In this document: piece by piece, positions 18,742 to 27,539 of the stretch
Layout: each line of letters starts with the position of its first letter
Numbering within the stretch: the stretch's first letter is position 1
DNA from: JALORV01 sp963754065
GTDB taxonomy: Bacteria; Pseudomonadota; Gammaproteobacteria; Burkholderiales; Burkholderiaceae_F
Reading direction: 5' to 3'
NCBI GenBank assembly: GCA_963754065.1
Contig: CAVWFH010000028.1
Coordinates: 62,001 to 126,000 of the forward strand
Length of the DNA stretch: 64,000 nt
The notes under the pieces: generated by a model
The model's database searches: none
Seen by the model: the letters and a program-made list of their open reading frames with translations, nothing else
Told to the model about the DNA's origin: nothing
Translations under genes and position numbers: made by a program

Positions 18742-19794
18742 CTAGAGCGCCGCGGGCACGGCGACACTGAGTTTCGCTGCCCATGGGGCGAGCGCCGGCA
18801 GGATGTCCTCGTTCAGCGCCACTCCGCGCTGCAGCTGCTCGCGCCGAAGCGAAAGTCCGCGCTGCCCCGGTAGTCGCACGGCTTCGACTCCGGGCCGCGG
18901 CGGGTTGTCGCGGCAGGCCGCAACCAGCCAGTCGGCCTGGCGCTCGAAGGCTGCGCGACCGCCGAACGCATCCGGATCGATGGCATGCACCGCGACGGTC
19001 GCTCCCCAGCCTTCCTTCGGGTCGGCGCGGCCGAAACCGGCCAGCGCGCCGGTGAGCATCTCGACGATCAGCGCGAGTGCGTAGCCCTTGTGGCCGGCAT
19101 CGACGCCTCCGGCCGGCAGGATCGTCCCTTTGGGCTCGATGAACAGCACGGCGGGGTTGTCGGTCGCGCGGCCGCTGGCGTCGAGCAGCCAGGGATGCGC
19201 AAGCTTGCGTCCCTGTTTGTGCAGGCGCGCGGTCATGCCGTTGGTGGTGAGCGATGCCGACAGGTCGATCAGCACGGGATCGCCGGAGGTCGGCACGCCG
19301 AACGCCAGCGGGTCCGGCGTGAACACCGGCTGGAGTCCCCCATGCGGCGCGACGCTGGCCGAGTTCGGATCGGAGCAGGTCAGCAGCAGCACGAAGCCGC
19401 GCTCGGTCGCGCGGGTCAGGTAGGCCGCGAGGCAGGCGATGTGGTGGCTGCGACGGACGACGACGGTGCCGGTGCCGCAACTCTGCGCGCGTGCGATCGC
19501 GTCGTCGATCGCGCGCAGCGTGAGCCATGGGCCGGGCAGGCGCTCGCCATCCCACAGCGCCGCCGCAGCGCGTTCCTGCAGCACGCGGTACGTGCCGGCG
19601 GTGCGCAGCGATCCGCTTTCGAGTTCCGCAAGGTAGGGCGCCAGCAGCGCCAGGCCGTGCGTGTCGTGTCCCAGCAGATCCCCTTCGACGAGCACCGTGG
19701 CGACATCGCGTGCCATGGCCGCAGGCATGCCGGCCGTGCCGAGCAGGGACGCCGCCATCGACTGCAGCGCGTCCGCTGCGTAGCGCGCCGACAT
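18742..19794 (-). CDS. Ldh2/malate-L-lactate dehydrogenase family oxidoreductase (locus A)
   Basis: A 350-residue NAD(P)-dependent dehydrogenase of the malate/L-lactate/ureidoglycolate family, which reduces 2-oxoacids or oxidises 2-hydroxyacids. Family landmarks are GHDTHGLALL near the N-terminus, VRRSHHIACLAAY, DPLAFGVPT, and GHKGYALAL. The true start is the ATG at 19792-19794, sharing one base with the stop of the upstream SDR gene (TGATG), so translation is probably coupled. A paralogue lies in locus B (34658-35728). The substrate is not evident; the context suggests a sugar-acid breakdown product. Confidence 0.87.
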   Translation of the reverse strand: MSARYAADALQSMAASLLGTAGMPAAMARDVATVLVEGDLLGHDTHGLALLAPYLAELESGSLRTAGTYRVLQERAAAALWDGERLPGPWLTLRAIDDAIARAQSCGTGTVVVRRSHHIACLAAYLTRATERGFVLLLTCSDPNSASVAPHGGLQPVFTPDPLAFGVPTSGDPVLIDLSASLTTNGMTARLHKQGRKLAHPWLLDASGRATDNPAVLFIEPKGTILPAGGVDAGHKGYALALIVEMLTGALAGFGRADPKEGWGATVAVHAIDPDAFGGRAAFERQADWLVAACRDNPPRPGVEAVRLPGQRGLSLRREQLQRGVALNEDILPALAPWAAKLSVAVPAAL

Positions 19795-20540
19795 CAGTAG
19801 ACCGCCCGGCCGCCGGACAGATCGAACACGGCGCCTGTCGAAAAAGAGCACTCCTCGGTGGCGAGCCATGTCACCAGCGCCGCGATCTCGTCGACCTCTC
19901 CAAAACGCCCCATCGGGATCTTCGACAGCATGAAGTCGATGTGGGCCTGGGTCATCTGCGCGAACATGCCGGTCTTCACCGCCGCCGGCGTCACGCAGTT
20001 GACGCAGATGCCGGTCTTCGCAAGCTCCTTGCCGAGCGACTTGGTCAGCGCGATCACGGCCGCCTTCGATGCGCTGTAGGCCGAAGCGTTCGGATTGCCT
20101 TCCTTGCCCGCGATCGAGGCGATGTTGACGATGCGCCCGTAGGCGTTCGCGGTCATGTGCGGGATGACGGCCCGGTTGCACAGGAACAGTCCCGTCAGGT
20201 TGATGTCGATCACCTCCTTCCAGGCCGCCAGCGGGTACTGCTCGACGGTGGTGTTCGGCCCCGTGATTCCGGCGCTGCAGACCAGCGCGTCGATGCGCTT
20301 CAGCGCGGCAGCCGACGCGGCGAACGCCGACGCGACGGTTTCTTCGCGCGTCACATCGACCGTGGCCAAATGGGTGCCATGGCCCAGTGACTGTGCCGCG
20401 GCTTCGAGTGCCGCCGCATCACGGTCCCAGAGGCTGACGCGCGCACCGGATGCGATCAGACGCCGCGCAATGGCCAGGCCGATGCCCGCCGCACCGCCGG
20501 TGACGATGGCGGCGCGCCCCTGCATGTCGAGTTGATTCAT
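19794..20540 (-). CDS. SDR family oxidoreductase (locus A)
   Basis: A 248-residue classical short-chain dehydrogenase. The nucleotide-binding motif TGGAAGIG is near residue 14, and catalytic Tyr and Lys are in the YSASK motif. The usual NNAG is CSAG. The C-terminal LSGG is typical of the FabG-like branch. Start ATG at 20538-20540. It is the first gene leaving the divergent region that holds the TGGT-N3-ACCA operator, and it overlaps the Ldh2-family gene downstream. It probably oxidises a sugar, sugar acid or its keto-deoxy derivative, by context. Confidence 0.88.
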   Translation of the reverse strand: MNQLDMQGRAAIVTGGAAGIGLAIARRLIASGARVSLWDRDAAALEAAAQSLGHGTHLATVDVTREETVASAFAASAAALKRIDALVCSAGITGPNTTVEQYPLAAWKEVIDINLTGLFLCNRAVIPHMTANAYGRIVNIASIAGKEGNPNASAYSASKAAVIALTKSLGKELAKTGICVNCVTPAAVKTGMFAQMTQAHIDFMLSKIPMGRFGEVDEIAALVTWLATEECSFSTGAVFDLSGGRAVY

Positions 20541-20609
20541 GTCCTGCCTCTCCCGTCGGCTGGTGCGCCGCGGCAAGACTATAAGACCACTGCCGGCCTC
20601 GCGCCGCGA

Positions 20610-20629
20610 ATTGGTCAGACCACTTGACC
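20610..20629. promoter_or_regulatory. putative FadR/GntR-type operator, copy A
   Basis: The core TGGTCAGACCA (20612-20622) is a perfect TGGT-N3-ACCA dyad, followed by CTTGACC. The 20-bp stretch differs at only one base from 37481-37500 in locus B. It lies midway between the divergent SDR (start 20540) and IlvD/Edd (start 20709) genes, just upstream of a good sigma-70 promoter. The FadR-type regulator at 37585 is the likely binder (inference). Confidence 0.7.
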
Positions 20630-20637
20630 GCTTTTCG

Positions 20638-20666
20638 TTGACCCCCGTAGGGTGGCTGGATACACT
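20638..20666 (+). promoter_or_regulatory. predicted sigma-70 promoter for the IlvD/Edd gene
   Basis: The -35 TTGACC (20638-20643) and -10 TACACT (20661-20666) are separated by 17 bases. The putative operator ends 8 bases upstream of the -35 box, so a bound regulator could act here. Expected transcription start is near 20673, giving a short leader before the ATG at 20709. Confidence 0.55.
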
Positions 20667-20708
20667 CGCCGGCACTTTTCGCTGCTGCCAATCTCCCGCC
20701 CCCAACCG

Positions 20709-22451
20709 ATGTCCCGCAAACTCCGCCGCAGCCAGAGCTGGTTCGGTCGCCTCGACCGCGACGGTTTCATCTACCGCTCGTGGACCAAGAACCGCGGCAT
20801 CCCGCACGACCAGTTCGACGGTCGTCCGGTGATCGGCATCTGCAATACCTGGTCGGAGCTCACACCCTGCAACACGCATTTCCGCGTGCTCGCCGACCAG
20901 GTGCGGCAGGGCGTGCTGGAGGCCGGCGGCTTCCCGCTCGAGTTCCCGGTGATGTCGCTCGGCGAGACGCTGATGCGGCCAACGACGATGCTGTTCCGCA
21001 ATCTGGTCAGCATGGATGTCGAGGAATCCATCCGCGCGAACCCGCTCGACGGCGTCGTGCTGCTGATGGGTTGTGACAAGACGACCCCGGCTTTGCTGAT
21101 GGGCGCCGCCAGCGTCGATCTGCCGACGATCGGCGTGTCGGGCGGGCCGATGCTGTCGGGCAAGTTCCGCGGCGGCGAACTCGGCTCCGGCACCGGGGTC
21201 TGGCAGATGAGCGAGGCGGTGCGCGCCGGCACGATGAGCCAGGCCGACTTCTTCGAAGCCGAGAGCTGCATGCACCGCTCGCACGGCCATTGCATGACGA
21301 TGGGCACCGCGTCGACGATGGCCTGCATGGTCGAGGCGCTTGGCATGGGCCTGCCAGGCAATGCGGCGATCCCGGCGGTTGACGGCCGCCGCAATGTGCT
21401 GGCGCGCATGGCCGGCCGTCGCATCGTGGCGATGGTCGACGAGGATCTCGTGATGTCGAAGGTCCTGACGCGCGCCGCTTTCGAAAATGCGATCCGCGCC
21501 AACGCCGCGATCGGCGGCTCGACCAACGCGGTGATTCACCTGCTGGCGCTGGCCGGCCGCAGCGGCGTGAAGCTTGCGCTCGAGGACTGGGACCGGTTTG
21601 GCCACGATCTGCCGTGCCTGGTCGATCTGCAGCCGTCCGGTCAGTTTCTGATGGAAGACTTTTACTACGCCGGGGGCCTGCCGGCGGTACTGCGCGAACT
21701 CGGCGACGTGCTCAACCGCGATGCGCTGACCGTCAACGGCCAGACGATGTGGGACAACGTCAAGGACGCACCGCGCTACGACCTTGAGGGAAGGGGTGGG
21801 CCGAAGCAAAGAGTGATCCGTCCATTGGCCGACCCGTTCAAGGCCAAGGCCGGCATCGCCGTGCTGCGCGGCAACCTCGCGCCCGACGGCGCGGTCATCA
21901 AGCCGTCAGCGGCGACGCCCGCACTGATGCAGCACCGCGGCCGCGCGGTGGTGTTCGAGGACAGCGTCGACATGCACGCCAAGGTCGAGGACGAATCGCT
22001 CGACGTGCAGGCTGACGACATCCTGGTGCTGAAGAACTGTGGCCCCAAGGGCTATCCGGGCATGGCCGAGGTCGGCAACATGCCGATTCCCGCCAAGCTG
22101 GTGAAGCAGGGCGTCACCGACATGGTGCGCATATCGGATGCGCGCATGAGCGGCACGGCGTACGGCACGGTCGTGTTGCACGCCGCGCCGGAAGCCGCGG
22201 CGGGCGGCACGCTCGCACTGGTGAAGAGCGGCGATGTCATCGAGCTCGATGTAGAGCACCGGCGCCTGCATCTGGAAGTTTCCGACGCCGAACTCGCCCG
22301 CCGCCGCGCCGCCTGGAAGGCGCCGGCCGCACCGATGCCGCGCGGCTACACCAAGCTCTACTTCGATCACGTGCAGCAGGCCGACAAGGGCGCCGACCTC
22401 GACTTCCTGGTCGGGTCCAGTGGCTCCTCAGTCCCCAAAGACAACCACTGA
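20709..22451 (+). CDS. IlvD/Edd family dehydratase, probable sugar-acid dehydratase
   Basis: A 580-residue iron-sulfur dehydratase. Conserved Cys residues appear in CNTWSELTPCNTH, LMGCDKTTPA and SHGHCMTMGTAST, as in the branch containing L-arabinonate and other aldonate dehydratases rather than biosynthetic IlvD. Such enzymes convert an aldonic acid to its 2-keto-3-deoxy acid. The length fits this branch. The frame opens at 20652, but ATG 20709 gives the normal N-terminus (MSRKLRRSQSWFG). It is preceded by a promoter and putative operator, and followed by tag and a hydroxyacid dehydrogenase on the same strand, so it likely carries out the first committed step of locus A. Confidence 0.88.
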   Translation: MSRKLRRSQSWFGRLDRDGFIYRSWTKNRGIPHDQFDGRPVIGICNTWSELTPCNTHFRVLADQVRQGVLEAGGFPLEFPVMSLGETLMRPTTMLFRNLVSMDVEESIRANPLDGVVLLMGCDKTTPALLMGAASVDLPTIGVSGGPMLSGKFRGGELGSGTGVWQMSEAVRAGTMSQADFFEAESCMHRSHGHCMTMGTASTMACMVEALGMGLPGNAAIPAVDGRRNVLARMAGRRIVAMVDEDLVMSKVLTRAAFENAIRANAAIGGSTNAVIHLLALAGRSGVKLALEDWDRFGHDLPCLVDLQPSGQFLMEDFYYAGGLPAVLRELGDVLNRDALTVNGQTMWDNVKDAPRYDLEGRGGPKQRVIRPLADPFKAKAGIAVLRGNLAPDGAVIKPSAATPALMQHRGRAVVFEDSVDMHAKVEDESLDVQADDILVLKNCGPKGYPGMAEVGNMPIPAKLVKQGVTDMVRISDARMSGTAYGTVVLHAAPEAAAGGTLALVKSGDVIELDVEHRRLHLEVSDAELARRRAAWKAPAAPMPRGYTKLYFDHVQQADKGADLDFLVGSSGSSVPKDNH

Positions 22452-22474
22452 CCGTGCCAAGGTCCGGATCTTCT

Positions 22475-23059
22475 ATGAGCAGGAGCGCGCCGACCGCGAG
22501 CAGGAAGCGCTGCGGCTGGGCTGGCGACGATCCTCTGATGGTGGCGTATCACGACGATGAATGGGGCGTGCCGTCGCATGATGATCGGCACCTGTTCGAG
22601 ATGCTCACTCTCGAGGGCGCACAGGCCGGTTTGTCATGGACGACGATCCTGCGCAAGCGCGAGGGTTACCGCGAGGCGTTCGACGACTTTGATATCGACC
22701 GCGTCGCGCGTTACACGCCGGCTCACATCGAGCGCCTGCTGACGAATCCGGCGATCGTGCGCAACCGCGCCAAGGTGGAGTCAACAGTGCTTAACGCCCG
22801 TGCGGCGCGGGCAATCCGCGACGAGCAGGGCTCGCTGGACTGCTATCTGTGGTCGTTCAGCGGCGGACGACCGATCGTGAATCAGTGGAATGACTATCGC
22901 GAGGCCCCGACCACCCGTGCGGAGTCTGACGCGATGAGCAAGGCGCTGAAGGCGCGCGGCTGCAAGTTCGTCGGCTCGACCATCTGTTACGCGTTCATGC
23001 AGGCGACCGGCATGGTCGATGATCATCAGCGCGACTGCTGGCGACGGGCACTGCAATGA
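22475..23059 (+). CDS. tag: DNA-3-methyladenine glycosylase I
   Basis: A 194-residue base-excision repair enzyme that removes 3-methyladenine from alkylated DNA. It aligns end to end with E. coli Tag: CGWAGDDPLMVAYHDDEWG at the start, FEMLTLEGAQAGLSW, and the closing KFVGSTICYAFMQATGMVDDH. The zinc-binding residues are present: the Cys of RCGW, the His of YHDDEWG, and the His and Cys of DDHQRDC. The start ATG at 22475 is preferred over an in-frame GTG at 22454. It lies between two sugar-acid genes and overlaps the next start (ATGA), so a repair gene appears embedded in a catabolic operon. Confidence 0.93.
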   Translation: MSRSAPTASRKRCGWAGDDPLMVAYHDDEWGVPSHDDRHLFEMLTLEGAQAGLSWTTILRKREGYREAFDDFDIDRVARYTPAHIERLLTNPAIVRNRAKVESTVLNARAARAIRDEQGSLDCYLWSFSGGRPIVNQWNDYREAPTTRAESDAMSKALKARGCKFVGSTICYAFMQATGMVDDHQRDCWRRALQ

Positions 23060-24024
23060 AGGCGCTGATCACGGACTTCGACTTCCCGGATATTGCGCTC
23101 GAGCGGGGACTGTTTGCCGAAGCCGGCATCCAGCTTGCCGATGCGCAGTGCCGCACCGAGGACGAACTGATCGCGGCGGCCCGCGAATGTGATGCGCTGT
23201 TGCTGCAGTACGCTCCGGTCACCGACCGTGTGCTGACGGCCCTGCCGCGCGTCGGCCTAGTCAGCCGCTATGGCGCCGGATATGACACGGTCGATACCGC
23301 GGCCTGTGGACGCCACGGCGTCTGGGTCGCGAATTCACCCGACTATGGCGTTGGAGAAGTGGCCACGCACGCGCTGGCGATGGCGCTGGCGCTGCTGCGG
23401 CATCTGGCGATCTACGACCGCGACGTCAAGGCCGGCCGCTGGAGCTACCTGTCACCGGGCACGATCCGGCGCGCCAGCGACCTGACGGTCGGCATCCTCG
23501 GGCTCGGCCGCATCGGCAAGCGCTTTGCGCACCTGGCTCGCAATTGCTTTGCGCGCGTGATTGCCTGCGATCCCTACATCATCGACGGCGACTTTCCCGC
23601 TTATGTCGAACGCGTGACGCTCGAAGCGCTCTTCGAGCACAGCGACATCCTGTCGCTGCATGTGCCGCTGACCGACGAGACGCGCGGCATGGTCGCGGCG
23701 CCACTGCTGGCGCGCATGCGCCGCGGCAGCCTGCTGGTGAACACGGCACGAGGCGCGGTGGTCGATGTCGACGCCGTGCTGGCGAAGCTCGACGACGGCA
23801 CGCTCGACGGTGCGGCGCTCGACGTGCTTCCGGCCGAACCCGTGTCGACCAACCATCCGCTGGCGCGACATCCGCGCGTGCTGCTGACGCCGCACGCGGC
23901 GTTCTATTCGACCGCGGCGGAAGTCGAGCTGCGGCGCAAGGCGGCAATGAATATCGTGCAGTGGGCGAAGACAGGACGCCCCATGTATCCTGTGATTCAA
24001 GGGACGAAGATCCCCGCGGTTTGA
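23056..24024 (+). CDS. D-2-hydroxyacid dehydrogenase family protein, CtBP-like
   Basis: A 322-residue NAD-dependent dehydrogenase. The nucleotide-binding motif GILGLGRIGKR is near residue 148. The catalytic Arg lies in VNTARGAVVD, the Glu in the DVLPAEPV segment and the His in LTPHAAFYS. The C-terminal-binding-protein branch of the family is the closest match by eye. It probably interconverts a 2-oxoacid and a D-2-hydroxyacid arising from sugar-acid breakdown. The start overlaps the tag stop by ATGA. A second family member is in locus B (33726-34661). Confidence 0.88.
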   Translation: MKALITDFDFPDIALERGLFAEAGIQLADAQCRTEDELIAAARECDALLLQYAPVTDRVLTALPRVGLVSRYGAGYDTVDTAACGRHGVWVANSPDYGVGEVATHALAMALALLRHLAIYDRDVKAGRWSYLSPGTIRRASDLTVGILGLGRIGKRFAHLARNCFARVIACDPYIIDGDFPAYVERVTLEALFEHSDILSLHVPLTDETRGMVAAPLLARMRRGSLLVNTARGAVVDVDAVLAKLDDGTLDGAALDVLPAEPVSTNHPLARHPRVLLTPHAAFYSTAAEVELRRKAAMNIVQWAKTGRPMYPVIQGTKIPAV

Positions 24025-24067
24025 TACGCAGCGGCACCTCCCTGCCGCGCGGAGGAGACAACGCTTT

Positions 24068-25141
24068 ATGGCGCAAGTCGCGATTCGCGGCGTTGCCAAG
24101 CGCTTCGGTGGGACGACCGTGATCCACGGCGTCGACATTGAAATCGCCGACGGCGAGTTCGCGGTGCTGGTGGGGCCCTCCGGCTGCGGCAAGACCACGC
24201 TGCTGCGCATGATCGCCGGACTCGAAGAGATCAGCGAAGGCGAGATCCTGATCGGCGATCGCGTCGTGAACCGCGTTGCTCCGAAGGAGCGCGACATCGC
24301 GATGGTCTTTCAGAATTACGCGCTCTATCCGCACATGACGGTGCGCGACAACATGTCGTTCAGCCTGCGTCTTGCCAACGCCTCGAAGGACGAGATCGAC
24401 CGACGCGTCGCGCGCGCGGCCGACATCCTTGGGCTCGGCAAGCTGCTCGACCGCTACCCGCGCCAGCTCTCGGGGGGCCAGCGGCAGCGCGTCGCCATGG
24501 GCCGCGCCATCGTGCGCGACCCGCAGGTGTTCCTGTTCGACGAACCGCTGTCCAATCTCGACGCCAAGCTGCGCGTACAGATGCGCACCGAGATCAAGGA
24601 GCTGCACCAGCGCCTGAAGACGACTTCGGTCTACGTGACTCACGATCAGATCGAGGCGATGACGATGGCCGACAAGATCGTCGTCATGAAGGACGGCGTG
24701 GTCGAGCAGACCGGCGGGCCGCTCGATCTGTACGACAACCCGGCCAATACCTTCGTGGCGGGCTTCATCGGCTCGCCTGCGATGAACCTGCTGCCCGGCA
24801 CCGTGCTGCGCAATGGCAATGCACTCGAGGTCGTGTTCACGAACGGCAACCGCCTGCAACTGCGCGCGGATGCCGCGGTGCGCGAGGGGCAGCCGGTGCT
24901 GTACGGCATCCGGCCCGAGCACTTTGCCGTGGGCAGCGCAGGCGGGCTTGCCGTTGAGGTCGTCGTCGTCGAGCCCACAGGAGCCGATACGCAGATCTAC
25001 TGCCATTTCGGCGAGCAGGAAGTGACCGCCACGATCCGCGATCGCACCAATGTCCGGGCCGGCGACCGCATCACGCTCGTCCCGGACGCCGGGCGAGCGC
25101 ATCTTTTCGACTCCGCGAGCGGCAAGCGCCTCGCGGCGTGA
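24068..25141 (+). CDS. sugar ABC transporter ATP-binding protein (MalK/UgpC type)
   Basis: A 357-residue ATPase. Walker A GPSGCGKTT is at 36-44, the Q-loop in FQNYALYPHM, the signature LSGGQ at 134-138, and Walker B with catalytic Glu at LFDEP (near 159). The C-terminal 120 residues form the TOBE/OB regulatory domain typical of MalK, UgpC and similar carbohydrate importers. GGAGGAG precedes the start. It leads a four-gene importer (ATPase, binding protein, two permeases) and energises uptake at the inner membrane. Confidence 0.94.
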   Translation: MAQVAIRGVAKRFGGTTVIHGVDIEIADGEFAVLVGPSGCGKTTLLRMIAGLEEISEGEILIGDRVVNRVAPKERDIAMVFQNYALYPHMTVRDNMSFSLRLANASKDEIDRRVARAADILGLGKLLDRYPRQLSGGQRQRVAMGRAIVRDPQVFLFDEPLSNLDAKLRVQMRTEIKELHQRLKTTSVYVTHDQIEAMTMADKIVVMKDGVVEQTGGPLDLYDNPANTFVAGFIGSPAMNLLPGTVLRNGNALEVVFTNGNRLQLRADAAVREGQPVLYGIRPEHFAVGSAGGLAVEVVVVEPTGADTQIYCHFGEQEVTATIRDRTNVRAGDRITLVPDAGRAHLFDSASGKRLAA

Positions 25142-25186
25142 TTTCACCCGGCTTGACACAGTGAGCCAACCACCAAGGAGACGTGC

Positions 25187-26506
25187 ATGAAGAATCTGAA
25201 ACGGCGGGAGTTTCTGAAGACGTCGGCAGGCGTGGCGGCAGCCGCGGCCGGTCCGCTCATCTGGGTCAAGGATGCCGAGGCGCAGTGGAGCAACGCGCCG
25301 GAGAAAGGCGCCAAGCTGCGCGTCCTGCGCTGGAAGCGCTTCGTGCAGGGCGACGAGGATCAGTACCTGGCCAACGTCAAGAAATTCTCGGAAAAGTACG
25401 GAATTGAAGTACGGGTCGACGCCGAGGGCTGGGAAGACGTACGACCGAAGGCGGCTGTGGCGGCCAATACCGGCGCCGGGCCGGACATCATCCTGTCGAC
25501 CAACGATGACGCCAACCTGTATCCGGACAAGCTGGTCGACGTCAGCGACCTGTGCGCCTATCTCGGCAAGAAGTACGGCGGCTTCTATCCGGTGTGCGAC
25601 CCCTACCTCCGACCGGATGGCAAGAAGTGGATCGGCGTGCCGCTGGGTGTCGCGGGTGTGTGCATGGTGTACCGCATCAGTCACGTGAAGGCCGCGGGTT
25701 TCGACACGTTTCCGAAGGACACCGACGGCTTCCTGAAGCTGTGCAAGGCACTGAAGGAGAAAGGCACACCGCCCGGATTCGCGCTCGGCAATGCGACCGG
25801 CGACGGCAACACTTGGGCGCAGACGCTGTTGTGGGGATTCGGCGGCAAGGTTGTGGATGCGAACAACAAGGTCGTGATCGACAGCCCGGAAACCATCAAG
25901 GCGCTCGAATATTCCAAGGAGCTTTACTCGACTTTCGTGCCCGGCACGCTTTCGTGGCTGGACCCCAACAACAACAAGGCATTCCTCGACGAGCAGATCT
26001 CGCTCACGAACAACGGCATCTCGATCTACTACGCCGCCAAGACCTCGAAGGACCCGAAGGTCGCAGCGCTGGCTGCAGACATCAACCACGCCAACATGCC
26101 GATCGGACCGATCGGCAAGCCGAGCGAGTTTCAGCTGTTCTTCAACCAGATGATCTTCAAGTACACGAAGTACCCGAAGGCGGCCAAGGAGTTCCTGCGC
26201 TTCATGATGGAGGCCGAGCAGATGGACCCGTGGGTGCAGGCGGCGATCGGCTACGTGACCCCGGCGCTGACCTACTACGAGAAGAATCCGATCTGGACCG
26301 TCGACCCCAAGCACACGCCGTACCGCGATTCGATGAGGAACATGTGGCCGAGCGGACACGCCGGCAAGATGGGCTATGCGTCGGCGGGCGCACTGGCTGA
26401 CTTCATCGTCGTCAACATGGTGGCCGAAGCCGCGTCGGGATCGAAGTCACCGAAGGAAGCCGCAGAGCGTGCGCAGAAGCGTGCCGAGCGGTACTACAAG
26501 GTCTGA
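25187..26506 (+). CDS. ABC transporter substrate-binding protein, family 1 (Tat signal)
   Basis: A 439-residue periplasmic solute-binding protein of the carbohydrate (MalE-like) class. The N-terminus has a twin-arginine signal (KRREFLKTSAG, residues 5-15) and an Ala-rich stretch ending near residue 33. Internal features such as NTGAGPDIILS and the late EAEQMDPWVQAAIGYVTPAL are typical of sugar-binding proteins. AAGGAG lies 7 bases before the ATG. The ligand is unknown; the neighbours suggest a sugar or sugar-acid oligomer. Confidence 0.92.
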   Translation: MKNLKRREFLKTSAGVAAAAAGPLIWVKDAEAQWSNAPEKGAKLRVLRWKRFVQGDEDQYLANVKKFSEKYGIEVRVDAEGWEDVRPKAAVAANTGAGPDIILSTNDDANLYPDKLVDVSDLCAYLGKKYGGFYPVCDPYLRPDGKKWIGVPLGVAGVCMVYRISHVKAAGFDTFPKDTDGFLKLCKALKEKGTPPGFALGNATGDGNTWAQTLLWGFGGKVVDANNKVVIDSPETIKALEYSKELYSTFVPGTLSWLDPNNNKAFLDEQISLTNNGISIYYAAKTSKDPKVAALAADINHANMPIGPIGKPSEFQLFFNQMIFKYTKYPKAAKEFLRFMMEAEQMDPWVQAAIGYVTPALTYYEKNPIWTVDPKHTPYRDSMRNMWPSGHAGKMGYASAGALADFIVVNMVAEAASGSKSPKEAAERAQKRAERYYKV

Positions 26507-26633
26507 TGTTCCGGACGCGCCTGTGCGCGCCGGAGTGCCTTGCCGCGTTCAAGCGGCGCGCGCCCAGGCGCGCGTCCGCTTAACGTGGCGCCGCGGCGTG
26601 CCGCACTCGCGCGCCTGCTTCTGAAGGGGAGTC

Positions 26634-27539
26634 GTGTTCTTGAACAAGCTGCTCGACAACCGCAACTTCCTGGGGCTCGTCTTCATGCTCCCGGCGGCGG
26701 TCGTGCTGCTGCTGTTCCTGACCTATCCGCTCGGCCTCGGCACCTGGCTCGGCTTCACCGACACCAAGATCGGGCGCGCCGGTGAATGGATCGGCCTGGA
26801 GAACTTCGAGTTCCTGTGGGGTGATGCCGTCACCCGGCTGTCGGTGTTCAATACGATTTTCTACACGGTCGTCGCCAGCATCATCAAGTTCGCGCTCGGC
26901 TTGTGGCTGGCGCTCTTGCTCAACAAGCACCTGCCGTTCAAGTCCTTCATCCGCGCGATCGTGCTGCTGCCATTCATCGTGCCGACCGCGCTGTCGGCCA
27001 TCGCCTTCTGGTGGATCTACGACGCACAGTTCTCGATCATCAGCTGGACGCTCGTCAAGCTCGGATGGATCGACCGCTACATTGATTTCCTCGGCGAACC
27101 CTGGCTCGCGCGCCTGTCGGTGATCGCGGCCAACATCTGGCGCGGCGTGCCGTTCGTCGCGATCTGCCTGCTGGCGGGTCTGCAGACGATCTCGCCCTCG
27201 TACTACGAGGCGGCCAGTCTCGATGGTGCTACCGACTGGCAGCAATTCCGCTTCGTGACGCTGCCGTTGCTGACGCCGATTATCGCGGTGGTGATGACGT
27301 TCTCGGTGCTGTTCACCTTCACTGACTTCCAGCTCATCTATGTGCTGACGCGCGGCGGGCCGCTCAATTCAACCCATCTGATGGCGACCCTCAGCTTCCA
27401 GCGCGCGATTCCTGGCGGATCGCTGGGCGAAGGCGCCGCACTGGCTACCGCGATGGTGCCGTTTCTGATGGCGGCGATCCTGTTCAGCTACTTCGGACTG
27501 CAGCGACGCGCGTGGCAACAGGGAGGGCAGGATAAATGA
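26634..27539 (+). CDS. sugar ABC transporter permease (MalF/UgpA type)
   Basis: A 301-residue inner-membrane permease with six predicted hydrophobic segments. The cytoplasmic coupling motif is EAASLDGATDWQQFRFVTLPLL, near residue 190. The start is a GTG at 26634, with AGGGGAG just upstream. The gap to the binding-protein gene is 127 bases and contains a GC-rich inverted repeat (around 26520-26580) that could be a processing or attenuation structure. The stop overlaps the next permease start. Confidence 0.92.
   Translation: MFLNKLLDNRNFLGLVFMLPAAVVLLLFLTYPLGLGTWLGFTDTKIGRAGEWIGLENFEFLWGDAVTRLSVFNTIFYTVVASIIKFALGLWLALLLNKHLPFKSFIRAIVLLPFIVPTALSAIAFWWIYDAQFSIISWTLVKLGWIDRYIDFLGEPWLARLSVIAANIWRGVPFVAICLLAGLQTISPSYYEAASLDGATDWQQFRFVTLPLLTPIIAVVMTFSVLFTFTDFQLIYVLTRGGPLNSTHLMATLSFQRAIPGGSLGEGAALATAMVPFLMAAILFSYFGLQRRAWQQGGQDK

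Noticed and set aside
23579..26359. 926-codon minus-strand open frame
   Set aside because: It is antisense to a hydroxyacid dehydrogenase, an ABC ATPase and a binding protein, all of which are convincing.
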